Shown: positions 17,671-27,063 of the stretch, one piece after another
Position numbering within the stretch: the first letter of the stretch is position 1
Layout: every line of letters starts with the position of its first letter
Source of the DNA: CATQHP01 sp965205595
GTDB lineage: Bacteria > Acidobacteriota > Terriglobia > Bryobacterales > UBA6623
Length of the DNA stretch: 64,000 nucleotides
NCBI GenBank assembly: GCA_965205595.1
Contig: CBDBHI010000012.1
Span: 248,001-312,000, forward strand
Reading direction: 5' to 3'
Notes under the pieces: model-generated
The model's input: the letters and a program-made list of their open reading frames with translations, nothing else
What the model was told of the DNA's origin: nothing
Databases searched by the model: none
Translations under genes and position numbers: made by a program

Positions 17671-18857
17671 GGTAGGTTGAGCCTCACCAGGCCGCGGTCA
17701 ATGGCGGCAAGGTTGGGGACGCCGGCCTGGCGCATGGCCAGGACCAACTCAGCTTGGAGAATTTCGAGAACCCTTTGGACTCCGGCTGGACCGAAAGCTC
17801 CTAGGCCCCAGCGGGGAACTCGGCCAAGGCACACGGCCTTGGCGCCGAGGGCGAGCGCTTTGAGAATGTCTTCGCCACGCCGGAATCCGCTATCGATTAG
17901 CACGGGGATTTGGCTGCCGACGGCGTCGACGATCTCAGGAAGAACCTCAAGTGTTGATGGAGAGTAGTCGAGCCCGCGTCCGCCATGGTTGGAGACGATG
18001 ATGCCGTCGAGACCGTGGTCGATACAGCGTCGGGCGTCCTCGGGAGTGAGAATTCCTTTGGCGAGCATCGGTACCTTGATCATGGGGCGCAGACCGTCGA
18101 ACAGCTTCCACTCATACCAAAGCCTTGTCGAGCGGAAGCGGTATGGGTTTTGCGGCTGTGTGCCGGGCCGGACCGGCGGACGCCTGCGCCGCCCCGAAAG
18201 ATTTGCGTCGTGAGCCGTGCGGTCGTAGTAGGAAGACTGCTGGTCGATCGTTACGACGATGGCCTGGCTGCCGGCGGTCTGAGCGCGATCTAGGTAGGGT
18301 CGATTGTCCTCAAGTTTCTCGCGCGGATAGAGCTGAAACCAGAGCGGGCCGTCGGCTGTCGGCGCGACCTCCTCAAACGGCGTGCTCGTTACGTGGCTGA
18401 CGATGAAAGGCGTTTCCGCGGCGGCCGTACAGCCACGATAGGTTCCAGGTTCCTTGGAGGGGTGTAGCGCCAGATGCGCCGCCGAGGGCGCCACCATGAT
18501 TGGGAACTGCATCTTGGTCCCCAAGACTTCGGTGGAGGTATCAACCGTAGTTAGCTTTGACGCGGATTTCGGCAGCAGGTCAACCCAGTTGAAGGCCTCG
18601 CGATTGCGCCGCACGGTGTTTTCGCCTCCACCGCCGTGGGCCGTGTAGTTGTACGTTTGGCGAGGCAGTTTCGCGTAGGCGACCTCTTCGAAATCAAAGG
18701 CCGAAAGCATCTCGCTGAGGCCGGGCACGCGGCTGTGATCGCGGAACGGGTCTTGCTGGGCGAACAGGGCGGGGCCGCCGATGAGGAATCCGGCTAGGCC
18801 CTTGATGGCGGCTCGCCGTGATTGAGATTCACTCCAGATTCGTTCGCTGTTTCGCAT
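17667..18857 (-). CDS. FMN-dependent 2-hydroxyacid dehydrogenase, exported, paralog 2
   Basis: The 396-residue protein from ATG 18857 begins with a Tat-like signal (SRRAAIKGLAGFLIGG). Longer frames upstream run into the neighbouring insertion element and are rejected. It has the standard FMN_dh order: FPIMVAPSAAH, LWFQLYP, VTIDQ, MLAKGILTPEDA, catalytic VSNHGGRGLDYSPST with the usual arginine, and PVLIDSGFRRGEDILKALALGA. It oxidises a 2-hydroxy acid with FMN; export suggests a periplasmic or surface role. It is the first gene of a two-gene unit with the diverged paralog downstream. An insertion sequence begins 73 bases upstream of its start and may carry off its promoter. Confidence 0.9.
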   Translation of the reverse strand: MRNSERIWSESQSRRAAIKGLAGFLIGGPALFAQQDPFRDHSRVPGLSEMLSAFDFEEVAYAKLPRQTYNYTAHGGGGENTVRRNREAFNWVDLLPKSASKLTTVDTSTEVLGTKMQFPIMVAPSAAHLALHPSKEPGTYRGCTAAAETPFIVSHVTSTPFEEVAPTADGPLWFQLYPREKLEDNRPYLDRAQTAGSQAIVVTIDQQSSYYDRTAHDANLSGRRRRPPVRPGTQPQNPYRFRSTRLWYEWKLFDGLRPMIKVPMLAKGILTPEDARRCIDHGLDGIIVSNHGGRGLDYSPSTLEVLPEIVDAVGSQIPVLIDSGFRRGEDILKALALGAKAVCLGRVPRWGLGAFGPAGVQRVLEILQAELVLAMRQAGVPNLAAIDRGLVRLNLP

Positions 18858-18929
18858 GTGCCGACGGGCATGATTGTAGCGCGAGGCGGCTGCTGGTATT
18901 CGTGAGGGGTGATTGTAGGCGGATCCTAG

Positions 18930-20540
18930 CCTCTTTTCCAATTGAAAGATGAGCCTGAAGGAGAGAGGCGAAGCAGCTGCGGGTTGAGGGGGATTATAGC
19001 GTGAGTTGAGGTCGGCGGCTACAGCTATTTGTGGCTTCGTAGGGCGGGGTGAGGGGGATTGCATAAGGGGGAAGGGGCGGCAGCCCCAGTCCCCCTTTGC
19101 AGCCATCCCAGGCGAGACCCCACGGCCGTCTTCGGACGTGGGCCGGAGGAGCCGACAACGCCTCGGGTCGGGGCGTTGTCTAGCGCGTGCGCCAGCAGAT
19201 CGCGAGGTCTTTGCAGACGCGTTGCAGTTCGTTGCGCTGAGCGTCGAGTTGCTCGGCAAACTCGGTGTCGGAACAAGTGTCCGCTCGCGCTTGGAGCTTC
19301 TTGAGCGAGCGATCCGCGCGCAGGCCGCGCTGCTCGGCGGGCAGGCTGAGCAGCTTTTCCCACGGCGTGCTCCACTCGGCGTACACCTTGCGCAACTTGC
19401 CGCGGCGGTCTCGGCGCTCGCTGGCGAAAGCGCATGGGCGATGAAAATTCAAGTACGGGTTGAGCCACTGGCGGTAGAAGGTGTCGATCGCCTGCGTCGC
19501 TTCCGAGGGCAAAAACTGGTAGCCCATCCACTTGCGCACCACCGCGCCGTTCTTGGTTTCGACCAAGGCATTGTCGTTCGAACGGCGCGCGCGAGACTTC
19601 GTAAATTCAATTCGCAACTTCTCGAGCAGTTTAGCGGTTTGATGGTTGACGAATTCGCTGCCATTGTCGGAGTGAAAGCCGCGAACGATAAATGGAAATT
19701 GTTCCAAAAGGCCTTCCAGCAAGGGAATGAGGTGATTTTCGTTGATGCGTTGGACGCAGCCGACGGCCTGCCACTGCGTCACTTCGTCGACCACGTTGAT
19801 GCTGTAGGCGCCTTTTTCACCTTCCTGTTCGGGCGAGTGCACGGTGTCGATGCGCAGGTAGCCCGGACGTCCTCGCGGCTCGGGTTGGCGGCGTTCGCCG
19901 ATCGCCACGGGTGTCGGTCGAGTCTTGTCGAGATGCAAACTGTGTCGCCGGTAGACGGCTCTTTTTCGCAAGTTGTAGAGCTGGCCCACGGACAATTCGG
20001 CAAGGCGTTCGAACTCCTTGCGGTTGTAGATTTGGAACTCGCGCTGGAGAATGCGACGCGTCGCCGGCCCGGAGAGACGTTGCTGTACTTGGTCGACATG
20101 CGCCAGGAGAACGATGTCGGCGCGGCTGTACTTGGTGGGGAAGCGGCGCCTTCGATAGGCTGTCGGCCGAACGCACTTTTCGCGCAAAAACTGCCCGATG
20201 AGGCGAGTCAATTGGGCGCGGCTTAAGCCGGTTAGCTTGCTCAGGAAGCGTCTCAACAATCCTTTAACCGAGCGCTTCTGGTCGGCATAATGATGCCTCT
20301 TCAGGACGCCTTCGACGAGCGCGTATTTATCCGCTCGACTTCCGGCCTGGAACTCGACGGACCCACACCCGTCGAGAAAACTCTCGATCTCATCGAGACT
20401 CACTGATTCGGCTTGCTGCACGGCGACTCCCATCGCCCGCAGTTTGCCTGTTCCTAATCGACCTTGCCCAAATTACCTCCAGGCTCATCTTGTGTTGGAA
20501 TCACCCCTCCCTTCAGGCTCATCTTGTATTGGACAAGACG
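18930..20540 (-). mobile_element. 1611-bp DDE insertion sequence, copy 1
   Basis: The limits come from comparing two near-identical copies (this one and 29323-30933): identity begins at CCTCTTTTCCAATTG and ends at TTGGACAAGACG. The ends are inverted repeats (CCTCTTTTCCAATTG versus CGTCTTGTCCAATAC, then a shared AAGATGAGCCTGAAG). A second copy of the CAGGCTCATCTTGT word lies just inside the right end. No clear target duplication flanks this copy. It carries one transposase gene on the minus strand. Confidence 0.88.
19180..20433 (-). CDS. Integrase-core DDE transposase (IS481-like), copy 1
   Basis: A 417-residue transposase with a helix-turn-helix N-terminal half and an rve core. The catalytic triad is D196 (YLRIDTVHS), D256 (FHSDNGSEFV) and E292 (ALVETKNG), with the 35-residue D-E spacing of integrase-type enzymes. 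It is intact. It differs from the second copy at few codons (for example Q151 versus H151). IS481-like is my best family guess from the core motifs; the exact family needs an IS database match. Confidence 0.88.
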   Translation of the reverse strand: MGVAVQQAESVSLDEIESFLDGCGSVEFQAGSRADKYALVEGVLKRHHYADQKRSVKGLLRRFLSKLTGLSRAQLTRLIGQFLREKCVRPTAYRRRRFPTKYSRADIVLLAHVDQVQQRLSGPATRRILQREFQIYNRKEFERLAELSVGQLYNLRKRAVYRRHSLHLDKTRPTPVAIGERRQPEPRGRPGYLRIDTVHSPEQEGEKGAYSINVVDEVTQWQAVGCVQRINENHLIPLLEGLLEQFPFIVRGFHSDNGSEFVNHQTAKLLEKLRIEFTKSRARRSNDNALVETKNGAVVRKWMGYQFLPSEATQAIDTFYRQWLNPYLNFHRPCAFASERRDRRGKLRKVYAEWSTPWEKLLSLPAEQRGLRADRSLKKLQARADTCSDTEFAEQLDAQRNELQRVCKDLAICWRTR

Positions 20541-20563
20541 CTTTCGCTAACATAGGCGGCGCC

Positions 20564-22039
20564 ATGAAACGCATTGCTCTTGCTGTTGCCGCCGTATCGT
20601 TGCTGATCTCTTGCGGCGCGGCCCCGAAACCCGCGCAGGCGCCCACAAAACCCAACTTCGTCCTGATTTTTATCGACGACATGGGCTATGGCGATATTGG
20701 ACCATTCGGGTCGACCGAGAACCGTACTCCGAATCTCGACCGCCTCGCCGCGGAGGGCATGAAGCTGACCAGCTTTTACGCGCATCCGGTCTGCACGCCG
20801 TCGCGGGCGTCGCTGATGACTGGCTCGTATCCGATTCGCAATGGCTTGCAGACGGGCTTCTGGCATCCGGTGCTTATGCCCGGTGACCCGCAAGGCATTC
20901 ATGCCGACGAAATTACCGTCGCCGAGGCGCTCAAAGCTCAAGGCTACGCGACCGGGATGATTGGTAAATGGCACCTTGGCGACCAGCCGGAGTTTTTGCC
21001 CAACGCTCACGGATTCGACTACTATTTTGGCCTGCCGTACTCGAACGACATGTCGCCATTTCTGCCGCGAAACAGCCGCAATCACCCTCCGCTGGCGCTG
21101 CTGCGCAACGGCGAGGTTATTCGCGAGGTCCCCGAGGACCAGTCGTTCCTCACCGGCGAGTACACAGCCGAGGCTCTTAAGTTTATCGATGCCCACCATC
21201 AGGAACCTTTTTTCCTATACGTGCCGCATTCGATGGTTCACGTGCCGCTTTTTGCGGGGGACGACTTTCGAGGGGAATCGAACAACGGCATCCTAGGCGA
21301 TGCGATTGAGGAATTGGACTGGAGTGTCGGCGAGGTGCGCAAGAAGCTCGAAGAGCACGGCATCGCCGAAAACACGCTGGTCTTTTTCACCTCAGATAAC
21401 GGCCCCGCTCGCGGCAGCGCCGGCCCTCTGCGGGGACGCAAGGGCAGCACGTACGAGGGCGGCATGCGCGAACCTACAATCGCTTGGTGGCCAGGCACTG
21501 TCCCGGCGGGGAGCGAATACGGCGACATTGCGTCGACGATGGACATCTTGCCGACGTTCGCGGCGATGGCTGGCGGCACGGTACCGGCTGAGCGTACCGA
21601 TGGCCATGACATATCGGCGATTCTGAAGGGCGCAACGGATCGGCCGTCAGAGTACGAGGCTTTTTACTACTACCGGGGATACGAATTACGCGCCGTTCGG
21701 AGTGGCAAATGGAAACTCCACAGCGATGGCACGCTTTATGATTTGGAAGCCGATATCGCGGAAAGCAACGACCGCGCCGGCGACGAGCCCGAGGTGGCCG
21801 CTCGGCTACAGGGTTTGATCGAAAAGGGCCGCGAAGAGATCGGCGACGGTCCGCTGTGGCCCAATGACCCCGGAATTAGACTGCCGCCGACAGCGCGCCC
21901 AATCGGCAAAATTGATCGCGCACCGAGGCTGCTCATTCCAAGACACGGCAAAGAGGGTGAGGCGGCCCATGAGCCGCCGATTCGCGATAAGACTACGCCG
22001 CCGCCACCGAAGGACTACGTGCGGCCCGACAACTGGTAG
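20564..22039 (+). CDS. Sulfatase, lipoprotein
   Basis: A 491-residue type I sulfatase. From ATG 20564 the protein has a lipoprotein signal ending LLISC (C17). Metal-binding D38-D39 are in FIDDMGYGD, and the formylglycine motif CTPSR has C77 as the modified cysteine. TSDNGP and GKWHLGD are also present. It hydrolyses sulfate esters, probably of polysaccharides, at the outer or inner membrane face. The insertion sequence ends only 23 bases before the ATG, so native promoter and upstream leader are replaced by the element's end. A frame upstream from 20444 runs into the element and is not used. Confidence 0.9.
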   Translation: MKRIALAVAAVSLLISCGAAPKPAQAPTKPNFVLIFIDDMGYGDIGPFGSTENRTPNLDRLAAEGMKLTSFYAHPVCTPSRASLMTGSYPIRNGLQTGFWHPVLMPGDPQGIHADEITVAEALKAQGYATGMIGKWHLGDQPEFLPNAHGFDYYFGLPYSNDMSPFLPRNSRNHPPLALLRNGEVIREVPEDQSFLTGEYTAEALKFIDAHHQEPFFLYVPHSMVHVPLFAGDDFRGESNNGILGDAIEELDWSVGEVRKKLEEHGIAENTLVFFTSDNGPARGSAGPLRGRKGSTYEGGMREPTIAWWPGTVPAGSEYGDIASTMDILPTFAAMAGGTVPAERTDGHDISAILKGATDRPSEYEAFYYYRGYELRAVRSGKWKLHSDGTLYDLEADIAESNDRAGDEPEVAARLQGLIEKGREEIGDGPLWPNDPGIRLPPTARPIGKIDRAPRLLIPRHGKEGEAAHEPPIRDKTTPPPPKDYVRPDNW

Positions 22040-22073
22040 TGCATTCTTGGGCGGCCTCGGGTGGGGCGGCGCT

Positions 22074-24638
22074 CTATTGCCGGGGCTGGGGAGTCTTCTT
22101 GTTTTCGCGGCCGCCGAAAATTCCGATTACGCGGCCGAAGAAACCGCTCTTCTTTTTGCCGTCGGACTCGCCGGCCGCCTCGGCGGTCTCGTCCTCTGTA
22201 GGCAGTGCCCAGCCGGCCACACTCGTAGAAACTCCGCCCGAGCTCTCAGCCATCCGAAACGCTGTCGGTTGCGATCCGGCGATATAGACTTCTCTCACGC
22301 AGCTACGGCACGAGTTCGTCGCCAGTGCCTGCGCCTCGGGATCCATTTCGACGCTGATCACACCCTCGGGCATCGCGAACCGCTCGGGATCTTCATACTC
22401 CGGCAGCTCATGCGCCCGCTTCATAAAGCGAGCCCAAATCGGTAGTGCCGAATGCGCGCCTTCGATTGCAAGATCGACGTTGTCGTCGAAGCCGACCCAC
22501 ACGACGCACAGCAAGTTGTTTGAGAAACCGGCGAACCAGCCGTCGTCGTCGGTCCCGGTCTTACCCGCCGCCGGAGCTGTAAACTCATACATCCCGCGGG
22601 CGCGAACCCCGGTACCTCGCCGCAGGACGTCTTCGAGCATGTTGGTGGTGATGTACGCAACGCGTGGGTCCATCACTTCGCGATCGGTGGGCTGGGCTTC
22701 CAACAGCCGCGCGCCCTCGTTGTTGCGAACCAACTTGACGAAATGGGGCTCCTTACGAATGCCGCCATTCACAAAACTCGTGTACGCTCCAGCAATCTCT
22801 AGCGGAGTCGCCTCGTAGGCCCCTAGCGCCAAGGCCGGCGTGGCTTCCAAGTCCGCGCCCATACCCGCGCGCGTTGCTAAGTCCGCGACGCGCTGGAAGC
22901 CGGCCATTTCGCCCACCTTTACCGTGGCGACATTGATTGAGCGCATCAACGCGTAGCGCATGGTGATTAGGCCATAGATCTTATTCATGTGGTTCGCCGG
23001 CTCATAGGGCTTGTCGTCGAACCAAAATGTCGTCGGTACGTCATCGACCAAGGTGCTGGTGGTGAGGGGCTCAGGCGCCGGCGCGTACTCGACGCGGGCG
23101 TACTCGGGCATCTCGTCTTCGTAACCCTGTTCGATTAGCAGGGCGCGCTCTTCATCAAGAGCACTATCGATCGCAGCGGCGTACACAAATGGCTTGAAAA
23201 CCGAACCCGGCTGACGTCTAGCGAGCACTCGGTTTAGTTGCGAGTCGCCATAGTCGCGTCCGCCGACAATCGCCTTGACCTCGCCGGTGGTGGGGTCAAG
23301 AGCGACGAGCGCGGCCTGAGCCCTGGGTAGTTGCTCGAGCCCGGCAAACCGCTTTTGCTTGGCGATCAGCTTATCGACCTCTTCCATGCCGGCGCGCACG
23401 GCCTCGACAGCCATGTCCTGCAGGCGCTGATCGAGGGTGGTGTAGACCCAGTAGTTTTTCGTAATCAATTCTTCCGGCGGGAAATGCTCGCGCAAATTCT
23501 GGTTGACCAAATCCACGTAGTAGGGGGCCTCGCGTGATTCCAGATGCCCACGCAGTACGGTGATCTCTTCTCGAACGGCCTCGTCGTATGTCGCCTGATC
23601 GATATAGTTGACGCGCAACATGGCGGACAGAACTTGGTTGCGGCGACGCTTGGCGCGTTCTGGGTGGCGGTATGGGTTTAGATAGCTGGGCCCTTGCGGT
23701 AAACCCGCCAACAGGGCCGCCTCAACCAAGGTGATATCGCGAACGTCTTTGTCGAAGTAGGCGCGAGCCGCCTCACCCAATCCGTTCACGTTGAAGCTGC
23801 CACTACGGCCCATGAAGATTTGATTCGAGTAGTACTCGAAGATCTTTTCCTTGCTCAACCGTGCCTCAAGCTGGAAGGCGATCATCGCTTCGGCGGCCTT
23901 GCGGCTATAGCCGCCGTCGCGAGTCAAGAAAAAGTTGCGGGCTAGCTGCTGCGTCAGCGTCGAGGTTCCGCGTGGCCTGCGCCACTCGCGAATACCGTCA
24001 ATGGCGGCGCCAACTGTGCGGATCACGTCTAGGCCGTGATGCGAAAAGAAGCGATGATCCTCAATCGCAATCACTGCATTGACAAGATTCTTCGGATAAT
24101 CCTCGAACTTGAACAGCCGCCGCTTTGTGCGTTGGTCGTCGAACAGATTCGTGATGAGTTCCGGCTCAAGCTCGTAAGCCTCAAGTTTCTCGTTGGTATC
24201 GAGCGCGCGAACACTACTCACCTTGCCGTTGGCAAAATCAATGACGGCGGGCTCAGGCGCGAAGTACGAGAGCTGGCCGGGGTGGATCTCGACCGAGGAC
24301 TCGTCCATTTGATACCAGCCAATCGCGCTGTCTTGCTGCTGCGTATAGCCGGCCGCTCGGAGGCCGTTTGCTACGTCAAGGGGAGTTAGTTCATCGCCCG
24401 GATAGACCGGCTTTGGAGCCGACAGAATCCGCGCGGTACGGTTGAACGCGCCGCCGGCCAAACGTACGTCGATGATTTTTCGATATTTCCAGTAGAAGTG
24501 GTTAAAAACGACGCCACCGGTGATCGCAGTTATCAGCATTAGCGCCAACAACACTTTGCCGATCGGCCTGCGCAGGAACTTGATCGGCTTGGCGATCCAG
24601 CCGGACAGCACAATTGAGCCCAAGCGGCTAGCCCGCAT
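22074..24638 (-). CDS. mrcB: Class A penicillin-binding protein (PBP1b-like)
   Basis: An 854-residue bifunctional peptidoglycan synthase. One membrane anchor (about 27-47) is followed by a UB2H-like region (about 75-130). The glycosyltransferase 51 domain has catalytic E193 in IEDHRFFSHHG and the RGTSTLTQQLARNFFL block. The transpeptidase domain has S479 in QPGSVFKPF (SxxK), S567-x-N569 in MRSINV, and K693-TGT. It polymerises and cross-links glycan strands at the inner membrane. The C-terminus ends in a basic, low-complexity tail. The ATG overlaps the left arm of an inverted repeat (24631-24809). All catalytic residues are intact. Confidence 0.95.
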   Translation of the reverse strand: MRASRLGSIVLSGWIAKPIKFLRRPIGKVLLALMLITAITGGVVFNHFYWKYRKIIDVRLAGGAFNRTARILSAPKPVYPGDELTPLDVANGLRAAGYTQQQDSAIGWYQMDESSVEIHPGQLSYFAPEPAVIDFANGKVSSVRALDTNEKLEAYELEPELITNLFDDQRTKRRLFKFEDYPKNLVNAVIAIEDHRFFSHHGLDVIRTVGAAIDGIREWRRPRGTSTLTQQLARNFFLTRDGGYSRKAAEAMIAFQLEARLSKEKIFEYYSNQIFMGRSGSFNVNGLGEAARAYFDKDVRDITLVEAALLAGLPQGPSYLNPYRHPERAKRRRNQVLSAMLRVNYIDQATYDEAVREEITVLRGHLESREAPYYVDLVNQNLREHFPPEELITKNYWVYTTLDQRLQDMAVEAVRAGMEEVDKLIAKQKRFAGLEQLPRAQAALVALDPTTGEVKAIVGGRDYGDSQLNRVLARRQPGSVFKPFVYAAAIDSALDEERALLIEQGYEDEMPEYARVEYAPAPEPLTTSTLVDDVPTTFWFDDKPYEPANHMNKIYGLITMRYALMRSINVATVKVGEMAGFQRVADLATRAGMGADLEATPALALGAYEATPLEIAGAYTSFVNGGIRKEPHFVKLVRNNEGARLLEAQPTDREVMDPRVAYITTNMLEDVLRRGTGVRARGMYEFTAPAAGKTGTDDDGWFAGFSNNLLCVVWVGFDDNVDLAIEGAHSALPIWARFMKRAHELPEYEDPERFAMPEGVISVEMDPEAQALATNSCRSCVREVYIAGSQPTAFRMAESSGGVSTSVAGWALPTEDETAEAAGESDGKKKSGFFGRVIGIFGGRENKKTPQPRQ

Positions 24639-24809
24639 TTCTCACCACCTGACGGCGAAAGCACGCGATAGGTGCGCCACTACTTCGTTGCGCTCGATCG
24701 CCGAGCTCGACGGACTGCAAAAGTACGCCTCCGCGCGCCAACCGTCGCCCGCCTCGTATCGACGCACCTCTCACGCACTTTCGCTCGCCACGTGGTGAGA
24801 AATGCGGGC
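24631..24809. repeat. Inverted repeat straddling the mrcB start
   Basis: The arms 24631-24676 and 24763-24809 are imperfect reverse complements (GCCCGCATTTCTCACCAC... and ...GTGGTGAGAAATGCGGGC) enclosing about 86 bases. The left arm contains the mrcB start codon (24636-24638). The rest of the gap to proS (24810-24952) shows nothing. It may be a small palindromic element that inserted at the gene start, or a regulatory stem-loop in the mrcB leader. Confidence 0.6.
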
Positions 24810-24952
24810 CTTCCCGCGGGCGACCTAGGCAGTAGCTACGTCTGGAAAGTTTGCGCGTACTCATCGACCGATCCGTCGAAGCTGCATTCGTCGAGGGCTC
24901 CAAGCCGGGAAAGAACGTCTAACCCGGGCTCAAAACGTAGCTCGCGCGGGTG

Positions 24953-26677
24953 CTATGAGGTTGGCAGAGGTCTTGCGGCCTCGATTCGCCCCCGAAGGAC
25001 ACTCGCAATCTCTTCGAGTTTAACATCGACTGATTCGCCCGTCGAGCGCTCGGAGAGCTCAACCATACCTTCAGTGATCCGCTTTCCGATTGTTATACGG
25101 AAAGGAATTCCGATCAGCTCAGCGTCTTTGAACTTGACGCCGGCACGTTCCGCGCGGTCGTCAAAAAGCACATCGACGCTGTCGGATCGCAGCGCTTCAT
25201 AGATGGTTTCGGCGGCCTCACGCTGCTCGTCGTTTTTAAGATTGATCGGCGTCACGACCACTTCAAAGGGCGCGATTGCAACCGGCAGGCTCATTCCGCG
25301 CTCGTCGTTGTTCTGCTCGATCGCACCGGTCAGAATGCGCTCGAGTCCGATGCCGTAGGAGCCCATGATCGGTGTCACTTCCTTACCGTTTTCATCGAGC
25401 ACTCGAAGTCCCATTTTGTGGGCATAGCGACGGCCCAATTTGAAAATGTGGCCCACTTCGATCGCCTTGAGCTTGCGAACGGGTTGCCCCGATTCGACAT
25501 CGAGGTCACCGTCTTCGGCCTCGCGAACATCCGCGAATCGCGCGGTAAAATCGCGGCCTGGGGTCACGTTCCGCAAGTGATAGTCGTTCTTGTTGGCCCC
25601 TGCGATCATGCTCCTGCGGCCTTCGAGGGCCGAGTCGGCGATGATCTCCATCGCTGAGACACCAACCGGGCCAAGCGACCCCGCGTCCGCGCCCAGCCAC
25701 TTTTCGATTTCTTGCGGATGTGCCGGGCGTATCTCCGCCGCTTGTACAACGGCCCCCAACTTCGTCTCGCTAAGAGAATGGTCGCCGCGCAGCAGCACCA
25801 TTAGCGGCTTCTCATCCGCCACCAGGACGAGCGTCTTGATGTGAGATGTGCTGGGCGAGCCATCAAACTCAGCGACGTCTTCGATCGTCTTCTTATCAGG
25901 GGTATGAAATTCCTCCGGAGCCTCGGCGTCTTCCGGGTCGGCCGTCTCCGGTTCCCGCGCCAGCGTCACCGCCTTTTCAAGAGTCGCTCTGTACCCTGAA
26001 GCGGCGCACTCAACAACCCAATCCTCGCCCGCGTCCGACGGCAAGACAAATTCAATCGACTCGCTGCCGCCCATCGATCCCGAATGCGCGTCGACCGGGA
26101 AGTACTCCAGCCCGCAGCGTTCAAATATCCGGCAATAGGCGTCGTAGTGCTTATGGAAAGCTACATCCAGCCCGGCTTCGTCAATGTCGAACGTATATGA
26201 GTCCTTCATGGTGAACCGCCGGACGCGCATCAGGCCCGACTTTGGACGCGGTTCATCGCGAAACTTTGCTTGGATTTGGTACCAAATTTGTGGCAATTGC
26301 TTGTAGCTACGTAGTTCGCCGCGAGCCATCCACGTCATCACCTCTTCTTCGGTCATGCCGAGACAGAGCTCGCGCCCCCATCGGTCTTTGAGGCGGAACA
26401 TGTCGTGCCCCATCACGTCCCAGCGACCGCTTTCCTGCCATATCTCAGCCGGATGCAGCTCGGGCGTGTAGACTTCTTGCGCACCGATCGCGTCCATCTC
26501 TTCTCGAATGATGCGCTCAATTTTCAGCAGCGAGCGCTTTGCGAGGTAGAGGTAGCAGTAGAGGCCGGCGGACAGTTGCCGAACGTAGCCTGCACGTAGC
26601 AAAAGCTTGTGGCTGACGACCTCGGCGTCGGAAGGCACATCGCGCAAAGTGGGTATGAAGAGACGGCTCCAACGCAT
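24953..26677 (-). CDS. proS: Prolyl-tRNA synthetase, bacterial type
   Basis: A 574-residue class II synthetase that charges tRNA-Pro. From ATG 26677 it begins MRWSRLFIPTLRDVPSDAEV, the usual ProRS start; an open frame to 26926 is an upstream extension without family match. Motif 2 is in FRDEPRPKSGLMRVRRFTMKD, the YbaK-like editing insertion is near residues 225-400 (VLLRGDHSLSETKL), motif 3 is in GSYGIGLERIL, and an anticodon-binding domain closes the protein. It looks intact and is expected to be essential. It is flanked by insertion elements on its 5' side. Confidence 0.95.
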   Translation of the reverse strand: MRWSRLFIPTLRDVPSDAEVVSHKLLLRAGYVRQLSAGLYCYLYLAKRSLLKIERIIREEMDAIGAQEVYTPELHPAEIWQESGRWDVMGHDMFRLKDRWGRELCLGMTEEEVMTWMARGELRSYKQLPQIWYQIQAKFRDEPRPKSGLMRVRRFTMKDSYTFDIDEAGLDVAFHKHYDAYCRIFERCGLEYFPVDAHSGSMGGSESIEFVLPSDAGEDWVVECAASGYRATLEKAVTLAREPETADPEDAEAPEEFHTPDKKTIEDVAEFDGSPSTSHIKTLVLVADEKPLMVLLRGDHSLSETKLGAVVQAAEIRPAHPQEIEKWLGADAGSLGPVGVSAMEIIADSALEGRRSMIAGANKNDYHLRNVTPGRDFTARFADVREAEDGDLDVESGQPVRKLKAIEVGHIFKLGRRYAHKMGLRVLDENGKEVTPIMGSYGIGLERILTGAIEQNNDERGMSLPVAIAPFEVVVTPINLKNDEQREAAETIYEALRSDSVDVLFDDRAERAGVKFKDAELIGIPFRITIGKRITEGMVELSERSTGESVDVKLEEIASVLRGRIEAARPLPTS

Positions 26678-27035
26678 GATTTTTTGGGTGAATAGGCAGG
26701 GGGAAGCGCCTATTCGCCCATCGTAGCATCGGCCCTTGCGGCGATAACTCACGAAGTTGCGACCCCGATCCGTCTGTAAGCATTCGACGTCGGCGGACGT
26801 CGCGGCGTACATTCGCGAACTACGAACCCGGCACAATTTTTCCACTGATATTTTGACTACACCGTGCGGGTGCGCAGTCGATCGATGTCTAGAAAACGAG
26901 GCGTGGACGGAAGTCCACGTTTTCACTCGAAGTATCTACCGAACCTGATGAAAGCGTGAACTTCCGTCCTCGCCTCTGTTGATCCCGGTCGAGGTCATAA
27001 CTTCCTTGTATGTGGAATTCTAGGGAAGAGGCAAG
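26678..27035. other. Gap upstream of proS with palindromic sequence
   Basis: No gene is supported. The stretch presumably holds the proS promoter on the minus strand. It contains the 22-base inverted repeat described separately (26898-26976). Confidence 0.5.
26898..26976. repeat. Imperfect palindrome, 22-bp arms
   Basis: GAGGCGTGGACGGAAGTCCACG (26898-26919) pairs with CGTGAACTTCCGTCCTCGCCTC (26955-26976) with two mismatches and a 35-base loop. It lies between proS and the IS110 element. It could be a remnant of a small element or a structured leader. Confidence 0.55.
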
Positions 27036-27063
27036 TGAGGAGCCGGTGAAAACCGGCTCCTCA
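27036..27063. terminator. Perfect 11-bp hairpin next to IS110 element
   Basis: TGAGGAGCCGG and CCGGCTCCTCA enclose the loop TGAAAA. No T run follows, so it is a poor intrinsic terminator. REP-like hairpins are common targets of IS110-family elements, so this may instead mark the insertion target. Confidence 0.4.

Noticed and set aside
19006..20226. Long plus-strand open frame (406 codons) opposite the IS481-like transposase, repeated at 29399-30619
   Set aside because: It is the antisense shadow of the transposase with no family signature; the minus-strand frame has a full DDE triad.
24660..25202. Plus-strand frame from 24672 opposite the proS end
   Set aside because: It crosses an inverted repeat and the antisense of proS with no motif.
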